This document shows, in pieces, positions 1-7,170 of a DNA stretch of 8,646 nt. The number at the start of each line of letters is the position of its first letter. The stretch's first letter is position 1. The translations under genes and the position numbers were made by a program. A model generated the notes under the pieces. That model was not told the DNA's origin. It searched no databases and saw nothing but the letters and a program-made list of their open reading frames with translations. The stretch spans positions 1-8,646 of the forward strand of contig JALRCC010000128.1 in assembly GCA_023257495.1 (NCBI GenBank), written 5' to 3'. This DNA comes from Rugosibacter sp. Its GTDB lineage: Bacteria; Pseudomonadota; Gammaproteobacteria; Burkholderiales; Rhodocyclaceae.

Positions 1-1
1 A

Positions 2-804
<803 letters not shown>

Positions 805-825
805 ATTTGTGTCGGGACAACCTAA

Positions 826-1095
<270 letters not shown>

Positions 1096-1100
1096 AACAG

Positions 1101-1931
1101 CTACCGCTGGCAATGCGTGCAGTAAAACGTGGTGCGCTGTGTTTGTTTTATTTCACGGATCGCCTGACCGCACATTCGGCAGGGCTGCCCCGTGCGGCCA
1201 TAAGCAAAATACTGCTGCTGAAAATAACCTGAACTGCCGTCCGAATGAATGAAGTCGCGCAGACTGCTGCCGCCCGCATCAATCGCTGCATTGAGCGTGT
1301 CTTTGATGATCGGCACCAGGCGTTGCAGACGTGTGAGCGAAATTTTACCGGCTGCGGTGCGCGGGTTAATGCCTGCACGAAAGAGGCTTTCGGTCGCGTA
1401 AATATTGCCGATGCCGACGATGCGATGGCTATCCATCAAGACAGGCTTGATGGCGGATTTAAGACCGGCGAGTTCGGCTTTTAACCAATGAGCATCAAAT
1501 GCCTCATCGAGGGGCTCGATACCGAGCTTTGCCAGCAAGGGATGCGTAAGTACATCGTTAGGCGCTGTGCTTTCCAGCCAGAGCATGGCACCAAAGCGTC
1601 GTGGATCACGCATGCGTAGTGTCGTGTCATTAAAGACCAAATCAACATGGTCATGTTTTTGTGCTGGTGCAGAAGTAGCGGTCGGCAATAAACGCAGGCT
1701 GCCCGACATGCCCAAATGAATGAGCAGGTGGCCGGTACCAAAATCCAGCAACAGATATTTTGCGCGACGGGTGATCGAGATCAGCCGTTGGCCAACAAAA
1801 GCTGCGCGCTGCGCATGGGGCAGCGGATAGCGCAGCGCAGGGGCGCGAAACTCGGCGCTGGTGAGACGGTGGCCAACCAGCGCGGGGGCGATACCACGGC
1901 GAGTGACTTCAACTTCAGGTAGTTCAGGCAT
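1101..1931 (-). CDS. mutM: Formamidopyrimidine-DNA glycosylase (Fpg/MutM)
   Basis: MutM is a bifunctional base-excision repair enzyme that removes 8-oxoguanine and formamidopyrimidines from DNA and nicks the strand by beta,delta-elimination. The 276-residue product has the full family set: N-terminal MPELPEVEV with the proline-2 nucleophile and glutamate-3; K58 in RRAKYLLLDF; HLGMSGSLR with the base-displacing methionine; DPRRFGAM with the intercalating arginine; the helix-two-turn-helix around GIGNIYATESLFRAGINP; and a C-terminal zinc finger, CxxC-x16-CxxC, ending in CQR. An ATG four codons upstream (1943) is in frame, but the mechanism needs proline directly after the initiator methionine, so 1931 is the start. 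No clear Shine-Dalgarno precedes it. The gene is divergent from the TPR gene and convergent with the ferredoxin gene, stopping 5 nt from it. It looks intact. Confidence 0.97.
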   Translation of the reverse strand: MPELPEVEVTRRGIAPALVGHRLTSAEFRAPALRYPLPHAQRAAFVGQRLISITRRAKYLLLDFGTGHLLIHLGMSGSLRLLPTATSAPAQKHDHVDLVFNDTTLRMRDPRRFGAMLWLESTAPNDVLTHPLLAKLGIEPLDEAFDAHWLKAELAGLKSAIKPVLMDSHRIVGIGNIYATESLFRAGINPRTAAGKISLTRLQRLVPIIKDTLNAAIDAGGSSLRDFIHSDGSSGYFQQQYFAYGRTGQPCRMCGQAIREIKQTQRTTFYCTHCQR

Positions 1932-1999
1932 ACGGAAAGTCATACGAAGCTGATAACATCACTGCATTGTATGCGACTGTTTTACTGGGTACCTTGCTT
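1932..1999. other. Divergent mutM / TPR-gene intergenic region
   Basis: This 68-bp gap must hold the start signals of two divergent transcription units. On the minus strand TACAAT (1971-1966) is a good -10 match for mutM and would give a leader of about 28 nt, but no -35-like hexamer lies 16-18 bp upstream of it. A short inverted repeat, GCAT-TGT-ATGC (1964-1974), overlaps that -10 and could be an operator or chance. On the plus strand I find only weak promoter matches. The region may be partly coding if the TPR gene starts at the TTG at 1967. Confidence 0.35.
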
Positions 2000-3799
2000 A
2001 TGCGTTCGATTGATGATTCGATGATGTCCGGTGTCTTGCAGCAGACTCTGCGGTCGGCGTTGCGCCCCATGGTGGTGACCTTGGTTTTTTGCAGCAGTTT
2101 TGTGTTGGCGCAGGATTCTTCTGTATTGCTGGCGCAAAGTCTGCCAAAACGAGCCGTAGGCCAAACCTTTGAGCCGGCAGCGAGCGCTAAAGACAGTGAT
2201 GGATCCGAGCGTTTTCCCAAAATGGTTCTGACGGAAAAAATTCTCTATGAATTTTTGCTGGCTGAAATTGCCGGTCAGCGTGGCCAGATGGCGGCCGCTT
2301 CCGAGCTGTATTTTGACTTGGCAAAAAATACGCGGGATCCTCGCATTGTGCGGCGTGCGGCGGAAGTGGCCTTATATGCAAGGCAGTATCCCACTGCGCT
2401 CGAAGCTTCACGCATGTGGGTAGCGATTGACCCGCAAGCCAAGGAAGCGCAACGGATGTTGGCGACCTTGCTGCTGGCCGGTGGCCGAATGGATGAGTTA
2501 ACGGTCAGCTTGGCGCAGGATCTTGAAAACGCAGGCCCACGCACTGGAGATTTGCTGCTTCAGCAATATCGCATTTTCTTGAATTATCCCGATAAGGCGG
2601 CGGTCAAGCGCTTGTTCGATCAACTTGTCCAACCTTATGCGGCCTTGCCCGAGGCGCACCTGGTGCGTGCGCAAACAGCGCTTGCCGTGAATGACAGAGC
2701 TGGCGCCATGAGTGCAGTGAATCAAGCGCTGGCGTTACGTGCCAATTGGGAGCCTGCCGCGTTGTTAAAAGCCGGTTTGCTGGGGCCGGGTGCGCCGCAA
2801 ATTGATTTTTTGAAACGTTTCCTCGCGGCCAATCCTTCAGCGCATGAGGTGCGCTTGGGTTATGCGCGCACTCTGGTGAATGAAAAGCGCTATGACGATG
2901 CCCGGAAAGAGTTTGAAACCCTGCTGCGGCTCAATCCCGAAAACCCCGATGTATTATTTGCCGTTGGCATACTCTCGTTGCAGTTGAACGACATTGCCGC
3001 AGCAGAAAAACATCTCAAGCGCTTCATGACACTGGGCAAGGGTGAGCAAGATGCGGCACGCTTTTACCTTGGTCAGATCGCAGAGCAGGCAGGGCGAAAT
3101 GATGAGGCGCTGGAGTGGTATCGTGCGGTTGCAGAAGGCGAGCAGAAAGTTCCGGCGCACGTGCGCGCAGCGCAATTGTTGGTACAACAAAATAAGCTCG
3201 ATGAGGCGCGCGAACAAATTGCGATTGCACGTGCCAGTGCGCCCACCGATACCCGCCTGATCACTGCTGAAGCGCAATTGCTGCGCGAAGGCGGACGCCA
3301 TGCCGAAGGGTACGCCGTACTGAGTGCCGCGCTAGAAGCGCAACCCGATGATCCGGATTTACTTTACGAGACGGCGCTCGCGGCGGAAAAGCTGAATGAC
3401 GTGATCACGATGGAGCGGCATTTACGGCATTTGATCAAACTAAAACCAGAGGATGCGCTGGCTTACAACGCGCTGGGCTATTCATTCGCCGACCGTCAAG
3501 TGCGCCTTGCTGAGGCGGTGCAGCTGATCGATAAAGCGCTTGAGCTCAAACCTGATGACCCTTTTATCCTGGATAGCAAAGGTTGGGCGTTGTTTCGCCA
3601 GGGGCGCACGAATGACGCTTTGACGGCGTTGCAAAAAGCCTATGCGCTCAAGCCCGATGCCGAAATTGCGGCACATATGGGCGAAGTGCTATGGGCGCTT
3701 GGACGGCATGACGAAGCCATCAAGCTCTGGCGTGATGCGACGCTGGCGCACCCGAAAAGTGAGGCGCTGGCAACAACGATCAAGCGATTTGTTCCTTGA
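2000..3799 (+). CDS. Exported tetratricopeptide-repeat (TPR) protein, lolB-linked family of unknown function
   Basis: This is a protein of 599 residues from the chosen ATG, built almost wholly of helical TPR units. TPRs are scaffolds for protein-protein contacts; no enzymatic motif is visible. The N terminus holds a hydrophobic stretch (MVVTLVFCSSFVLAQ, about residues 24-38) ending in a plausible signal-peptidase site, so export to the periplasm is likely. The best repeats are NPENPDVLFAVGILSLQLND, then AARFYLGQIAEQAGRNDEAL, PEDALAYNALGYSFADR, DDPFILDSKGWALFRQGR and AEIAAHMGEVLWALGRHDEA; the last three are typical of the long TPR protein found upstream of lolB in Betaproteobacteria. The start is uncertain: TTG 1967, ATG 2000 and ATG 2021/2024 are all in frame. 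I prefer 2000, which has a weak GGGT nine nt upstream, but 2021 or 2024 would drop two acidic residues from the signal peptide. Its stop overlaps the lolB start by one base. Confidence 0.85.
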   Translation: MRSIDDSMMSGVLQQTLRSALRPMVVTLVFCSSFVLAQDSSVLLAQSLPKRAVGQTFEPAASAKDSDGSERFPKMVLTEKILYEFLLAEIAGQRGQMAAASELYFDLAKNTRDPRIVRRAAEVALYARQYPTALEASRMWVAIDPQAKEAQRMLATLLLAGGRMDELTVSLAQDLENAGPRTGDLLLQQYRIFLNYPDKAAVKRLFDQLVQPYAALPEAHLVRAQTALAVNDRAGAMSAVNQALALRANWEPAALLKAGLLGPGAPQIDFLKRFLAANPSAHEVRLGYARTLVNEKRYDDARKEFETLLRLNPENPDVLFAVGILSLQLNDIAAAEKHLKRFMTLGKGEQDAARFYLGQIAEQAGRNDEALEWYRAVAEGEQKVPAHVRAAQLLVQQNKLDEAREQIAIARASAPTDTRLITAEAQLLREGGRHAEGYAVLSAALEAQPDDPDLLYETALAAEKLNDVITMERHLRHLIKLKPEDALAYNALGYSFADRQVRLAEAVQLIDKALELKPDDPFILDSKGWALFRQGRTNDALTALQKAYALKPDAEIAAHMGEVLWALGRHDEAIKLWRDATLAHPKSEALATTIKRFVP

Positions 3800-4386
3800 T
3801 GCAGTTGCGGCAGATTTTTCTTGTTGCCTGCCTTTTGCTTGGGCTAACGGCTTGTGCGCAATTTCCGGCTGCATCGGATACGGGGGTGTCTGCCAATGCG
3901 CCCCTACTGTTGTCAGGCCCGCCGTTGGATCGCTTTGTGGCTGAAGGTCGACTGTCCTTGCAACAAAATAAGCGTCAGGATCACGTCGGCTTTCGGTGGC
4001 AGCACACGGCAGCAGAAGACAGCGTGCTCTTCACCTCGCCGCTGGGCCAGGGTTTGGCTGAAATGCGGCGTGATGCGACGAGTGCGCGACTGATGCAACC
4101 GAATCAACCGATGATAGAAGCCAATAGTTTGCCGGAGCTCACGCAGCGTGTCTTCGGCGTTGCGCTGCCGCTGGATAGTTTGGTCGACTGGCTGCGTGGT
4201 GCGCGGCCTGAATTACAAGGCGAGGTTGATGGCTGGCATGTTTCAGTGATCGATACGACACTCCATCCTGCGGGGACTTCATCATCGCCGTCTCACCAGC
4301 GCCGACTTTTGCGCTCGTTGGTGATCACGCGTGAGGAGGTGACATTGCGCTTGATTGTGGATTCCTGGGAGCTTGCCGATGAATGA
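3799..4386 (+). CDS. lolB: Outer-membrane lipoprotein receptor LolB
   Basis: LolB takes lipoproteins from the periplasmic carrier LolA and inserts them into the inner leaflet of the outer membrane, the last step of the Lol pathway. The 195-residue product starts with a lipoprotein signal peptide (MQLRQIFLVACLLLGLTAC) whose lipobox LTAC puts the acylated cysteine at residue 19. The mature part follows the LolB pattern: FVAEGRLSLQQ, then GFRWQH, then the SPLGQGLAEM strand, and the PLDSLVDWLRGARP helix near the end of the fold. The TPR gene's TGA overlaps this ATG by one base (TGATG) and there is no clear Shine-Dalgarno, so translation probably depends on re-initiation. A TTG one codon upstream (3796) could also be read. 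The 3' end overlaps ispE by 8 nt. LolB sequences diverge, so the context (next to ispE, as in many Proteobacteria) adds weight. Confidence 0.92.
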   Translation: MQLRQIFLVACLLLGLTACAQFPAASDTGVSANAPLLLSGPPLDRFVAEGRLSLQQNKRQDHVGFRWQHTAAEDSVLFTSPLGQGLAEMRRDATSARLMQPNQPMIEANSLPELTQRVFGVALPLDSLVDWLRGARPELQGEVDGWHVSVIDTTLHPAGTSSSPSHQRRLLRSLVITREEVTLRLIVDSWELADE

Positions 4387-5257
4387 GGCGATCACGCATG
4401 CATCGCCCCATGACTGGTCGCGTGAGTGGTTTGCGCCGGCCAAGATCAACTTGTTTTTACACGTCACCGGGCGCCGTGCAGACGGTTACCATCTGCTGCA
4501 AACGGTGTTTCGTTTTCTGGATATCGGCGATTACATACGCTGTGCGCCTCGCCAGGATGGCCGCATTGTGCTGGCAACCCCGCTGCCGGGCGTTGCAGAC
4601 GAGCATCATCTGGCTGTGCGCGCAGCCAGGGCTTTGCGCGCGGCATCCCCTGAGTCAGACGCGCTTGCTGCTCTGGGCGTCACCTTGCACGTCGATAAGC
4701 GCTTGCCGCTGGGGGGCGGGTTGGGTGGTGGCAGTTCGGATGCGGCAACGACGTTGATTGCCCTGAATCATTTATGGCGTACAGGGCTTGATCGCTCGCA
4801 GTTAAAACGCATCGCTCTGACGCTGGGCGCTGATGTGCCGATTTTTATTCATGGGCATACAGCATTTGCCGAAGGTGTGGGTGAGCGCTTCACCGATGTG
4901 ATGCCTCTGCCTGCATGGTATCTCGTGCTGGTGCCGCCGGTTGCCGTGCCCACAGCGCAGATTTTTGCAGCGTCAGACCTGCGCCGCGATACCCCGATGA
5001 TGGCGGCGAGTGCCTGGCATTCGGGCATGGGCCACAATGATTTGGAAGCCGTTGCCGTGGCGCTTTATCCGGAGGTGGCGCGGCATCTTGACTGGCTGCG
5101 CGCATGGGGGGACGCGCGCATGAGTGGATCGGGTGCGTGCTGTTTCGTCGCTTTTGATACGGCAGCGGCTGCGCAGGCGGCGCATGCTGCCTTGCCGCCA
5201 TCGATGCAGGGCTTTGTTGCCCGAGGGATCGACCAACATCCGCTGGTTTTTATTTGA
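4379..5257 (+). CDS. ispE: 4-diphosphocytidyl-2-C-methyl-D-erythritol kinase (IspE)
   Basis: IspE phosphorylates the 2-hydroxyl of CDP-methylerythritol using ATP, the fourth step of the MEP (non-mevalonate) pathway to isoprenoid precursors. The 292-residue product is a GHMP kinase. It carries PAKINLFLHVTGRRADGYH near the N terminus (K22 and N24 at the substrate site), the glycine-rich ATP loop PLGGGLGGGSSDA at 110-122, the catalytic aspartate in GADVP (D152), and the C-terminal GHMP motif RMSGSGACCF. The frame opens at 4355, but the ATG at 4379 is chosen because GGGAG (4367-4371) sits 7 nt before it and the conserved region follows soon after. It overlaps the end of lolB by 8 nt, which suggests coupling. 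The stop codon lies inside the -35 hexamer of the probable tRNA-Gln promoter. Confidence 0.96.
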   Translation: MNEAITHASPHDWSREWFAPAKINLFLHVTGRRADGYHLLQTVFRFLDIGDYIRCAPRQDGRIVLATPLPGVADEHHLAVRAARALRAASPESDALAALGVTLHVDKRLPLGGGLGGGSSDAATTLIALNHLWRTGLDRSQLKRIALTLGADVPIFIHGHTAFAEGVGERFTDVMPLPAWYLVLVPPVAVPTAQIFAASDLRRDTPMMAASAWHSGMGHNDLEAVAVALYPEVARHLDWLRAWGDARMSGSGACCFVAFDTAAAAQAAHAALPPSMQGFVARGIDQHPLVFI

Positions 5258-5282
5258 CAGATGGCGAAAAAACTACGACAAT
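5254..5282 (+). promoter_or_regulatory. Probable sigma-70 promoter for tRNA-Gln (and prs)
   Basis: A perfect -35, TTGACA (5254-5259), is followed after exactly 17 bp by GACAAT (5277-5282), which matches 4 of 6 positions of the -10 consensus. The next bases, GCGCGTCC, form a GC-rich discriminator of the kind seen at stringently controlled stable-RNA promoters. Transcription would begin near 5289, about 78 nt before the tRNA. The -35 contains the ispE TGA stop. It is the best-scoring promoter I found by eye in the window; activity is inferred. Confidence 0.65.
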
Positions 5283-5366
5283 GCGCGTCCTTTCAGCACC
5301 CGTCTGTTTCCTGTTTTGGCCTTTTGGTCGTGTGAATGGGTTAAATGGTTGGGTGTTTCACTAAGT

Positions 5367-5440
5367 TGGGGAGTCGCCAAGTTGGTTAAGGCACTGGATT
5401 TTGATTCCAGCATGCGAAGGTTCGAATCCTTCCTCCCCAG
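5367..5440 (+). tRNA. tRNA-Gln, anticodon UUG
   Basis: A complete cloverleaf can be folded. The acceptor stem is TGGGGAG (5367-5373) with CTCCCCA (5433-5439); the D stem is GCC/GGC (5376-5378, 5390-5392) with GG in the loop; the anticodon stem is CTGGA/TCCAG (5394-5398, 5406-5410); and the T stem is GAAGG/CCTTC around TTCGAAT (5416-5432). The seven-base anticodon loop TTTTGAT places TTG at 34-36, which reads the glutamine codon CAA (and CAG by wobble). The U1-A72 pair and the G73 discriminator (5440) are typical identity elements for glutaminyl-tRNA synthetase. The three bases after G73 are CCC, not CCA, so the mature end must be made by the CCA-adding enzyme. The gene lies between ispE and prs, as in other Betaproteobacteria, and is probably cotranscribed with prs. 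Confidence 0.97.
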
Positions 5441-5464
5441 CCCCGATTCACCCCGGTTACCGTA

Positions 5465-5482
5465 GGCAGGCGATTTCCTGCC
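5465..5482 (+). other. Hairpin between tRNA-Gln and prs
   Basis: GGCAGG (5465-5470) and CCTGCC (5477-5482) form a perfect 6-bp GC-rich stem with a CGATTT loop. It sits 24 nt after the tRNA and just before the prs ribosome-binding region. No run of T follows, so it is not an intrinsic terminator. It may protect or mark the 5' end of prs mRNA after tRNA 3' processing, but that is inference. Confidence 0.4.
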
Positions 5483-5503
5483 GCAGCCTTTGAGCAGATG
5501 GAT

Positions 5504-6454
5504 ATGTCCTACGACAGCCTGATGGTTTTTACCGGCAATGCCAACCCCAAGCTGGCAGCCGATGTGGTTAAACGCCTGCATATTTCGCTGGGTCGGGCCA
5601 ATGTCGGACGTTTTTCCGACGGCGAAGTCAATGTCGAAATTCTCGAACATGTGCGTGGTCAGGATGTATTCATCCTGCAGTCGACGTGTCAGCCAACGAA
5701 CGATAACCTGATGGAATTGATGGTTATGGTCGATGCATTAAAACGCGCTTCAGCGGGCCGTATCACGGCGGCGATTCCTTATTTTGGTTATGCCCGGCAA
5801 GATCGAAGGACACGCTCGGCGCGCGTTGCCATCACAGCCAAAGTGGTTGCCAACATGTTGCAGGCCGTCGGTGTGCAGCGCTTGTTAACAGTTGATTTGC
5901 ATGCCGACCAGATTCAGGGCTTTTTCGATATTCCGGTGGATAACATCTATGCCGCACCTATTTTGCTGGGTGACATCTGGAAGCAGCAGCATGACAATCT
6001 GCTTGTTGTCTCCCCTGATGTGGGCGGTGTAGTACGCGCTCGTGCTTTGGCCAAACGCCTGGATTCAGATCTGGCCATTATCGACAAGCGGCGCCCCAAA
6101 GCCAATGTGTCAGAAGTCATGAACATCATCGGCGATGTGGCAGGCCGCACCTGCGTGATTATGGATGATATGGTCGATACGGCCGGAACCTTGTGCAAGG
6201 CTGCCCAGGCTCTAAAAGAGCAAGGTGCAGTGAAAGTGCTTGCTTACTGCACCCATGCGGTGCTGTCCGGCAGCGCAGTGGCGCGCATTGCGCAATCCGA
6301 AATGGATGAGCTGGTGGTAACTGACACGATACCTTTGTCACCGGAAGCTGCTGCCTGCGCGCGTATTCGCCAGATTTCGATTGCCGAGCTGATGGCCGAG
6401 ACCATGTTGCGCATCAGCAATGAGTCCTCGGTCTCATCCTTGTTCATGGATTGA
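5504..6454 (+). CDS. prs: Ribose-phosphate pyrophosphokinase (PRPP synthetase)
   Basis: Prs transfers pyrophosphate from ATP to ribose 5-phosphate to make PRPP, the shared precursor of purines, pyrimidines, NAD, histidine and tryptophan. The product (316 residues from this ATG) matches class I bacterial enzymes in length and motifs: [13 protein letters not shown] at the N terminus, [27 protein letters not shown] near the ATP site, [11 protein letters not shown], the flexible catalytic loop [14 protein letters not shown], and the PRPP-binding loop [13 protein letters not shown]. An in-frame ATG two codons upstream (5498) gives 318 residues. I prefer 5504 because GAG (5492-5494) is better spaced from it and family members usually begin [12 protein letters not shown]. 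It follows tRNA-Gln with no terminator between them and probably shares its promoter. The rplY gene follows 73 nt later. Confidence 0.97.
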   Translation: MSYDSLMVFTGNANPKLAADVVKRLHISLGRANVGRFSDGEVNVEILEHVRGQDVFILQSTCQPTNDNLMELMVMVDALKRASAGRITAAIPYFGYARQDRRTRSARVAITAKVVANMLQAVGVQRLLTVDLHADQIQGFFDIPVDNIYAAPILLGDIWKQQHDNLLVVSPDVGGVVRARALAKRLDSDLAIIDKRRPKANVSEVMNIIGDVAGRTCVIMDDMVDTAGTLCKAAQALKEQGAVKVLAYCTHAVLSGSAVARIAQSEMDELVVTDTIPLSPEAAACARIRQISIAELMAETMLRISNESSVSSLFMD

Positions 6455-6463
6455 TTTTTTAAC

Positions 6464-6486
6464 CCCTCGCCTGGTCGCGGGCGGGG
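6464..6486 (+). other. GC-rich hairpin in the prs-rplY spacer
   Basis: CCC-T-CGCC (6464-6471) pairs with GGCGGGG (6480-6486) to give a 7-bp stem with one bulged T and an 8-nt loop, TGGTCGCG. It is preceded, not followed, by TTTTTT (6455-6460), so it does not fit a plus-strand intrinsic terminator. It lies about 40 nt before the rplY start and would be part of the leader if rplY is read from prs. A role in processing or bL25 feedback is only a guess. Confidence 0.3.
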
Positions 6487-6527
6487 ATATTGTCGTGCAA
6501 CATAACCTGTGAAGTAAGGGAGTAATC

Positions 6528-7169
6528 ATGCAACTTGAATTTAACGCAAACAAACGTGATGGCCAGGGCACCGGAGCGAGCCGCCGCCTGCGTCGCACGG
6601 GTCGTGTTCCTGCCATCATTTATGGCAACACGGAAAAACCGCAATCCATCGATATCGACCACAACGAGCTGTTTCAGCTGTTGCGCAAAGAGGCGTTTTA
6701 CTCCTCCGTGCTGGTTGCCAATATTGAAGGCGTCAAAGAAACATGCCTGCTACGTGACGTACAACGTCATCCCTATCGTCAGGTTATTTTGCATGCTGAC
6801 TTTCAGCGTGTGGATGCTACGCACAAACTGCACCAGAAGGTGCCGCTGCACTTCATCAATGCTGACATCGCCCCCGGCGTCAAGCTCGGCGGCGGTATCG
6901 TGCAGCACGTGATGGCGGATATCGAATTGCGCTGCCTGGCCAGTGATCTGCCTGCCTTTATCGAAGTCGATCTGAAGGACCTGACGGCCGGCCACTCTAT
7001 CCACGTCTCCCACCTGGTTCTGCCAAAGGGTGTCGAAGTCGTCCTGCACAAGGGCGAGGATCCTGTGGTCGCCACCATCCTGGCTGTCCGTGGCAAGGAT
7101 GAGGATGAGGCACCCGCAGCTGAAGCGACCCCGGCTCCAGCACCCGCAGCGACGCCTGCCAAGAAGTAA
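6528..7169 (+). CDS. rplY: 50S ribosomal protein bL25, long Ctc/TL5 form
   Basis: bL25 binds 5S rRNA in the large ribosomal subunit. The 213-residue product is the long form: an N-terminal L25 domain (about residues 1-95, beginning [20 protein letters not shown] and containing [12 protein letters not shown]), then a TL5-type C-terminal beta domain (about 96-190, with [20 protein letters not shown] and [16 protein letters not shown]). The last 20 or so residues are a low-complexity tail rich in Ala and Pro ([20 protein letters not shown]), typical of this form in Betaproteobacteria and probably disordered. E. coli L25, by contrast, has only the first domain. The ATG is set by a strong Shine-Dalgarno, AAGGGAG (6516-6522), 5 nt upstream. 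The stop is separated from the pth start by one base. The prs-rplY-pth-ychF order is conserved in the group. Confidence 0.96.
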   Translation: MQLEFNANKRDGQGTGASRRLRRTGRVPAIIYGNTEKPQSIDIDHNELFQLLRKEAFYSSVLVANIEGVKETCLLRDVQRHPYRQVILHADFQRVDATHKLHQKVPLHFINADIAPGVKLGGGIVQHVMADIELRCLASDLPAFIEVDLKDLTAGHSIHVSHLVLPKGVEVVLHKGEDPVVATILAVRGKDEDEAPAAEATPAPAPAATPAKK

Positions 7170-7170
7170 T

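Noticed and set aside
1098..1112. Small CAGC/GCTG hairpin between ferredoxin and mutM stops as a bidirectional terminator
   Set aside because: The stem is 4 bp with no adjacent T-run on either strand.
5316..5346. Second promoter candidate for tRNA-Gln (TTGGCC and TTAAAT)
   Set aside because: The spacing is 19 bp and both hexamers are weaker than the TTGACA/GACAAT pair at 5254-5282.
5363..5385. Direct repeat AAGTTGG at 5363-5369 and 5379-5385 as a possible attachment site at the tRNA
   Set aside because: The repeat is only 7 bp, the second copy is the D-loop of the tRNA, and no integrase or foreign DNA lies nearby.
5124..5465. A 113-codon plus-strand open frame crossing the end of ispE and the tRNA
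   Set aside because: It is out of frame with ispE, runs through the tRNA-Gln gene and has no recognisable protein features.
6435..6460. Possible intrinsic terminator at the end of prs (ATGAG/CTCAT stem near 6420-6436 and TTTTTT at 6455-6460)
   Set aside because: The stem is only 5 bp and ends about 20 nt before the T-run, so the two do not form a terminator.
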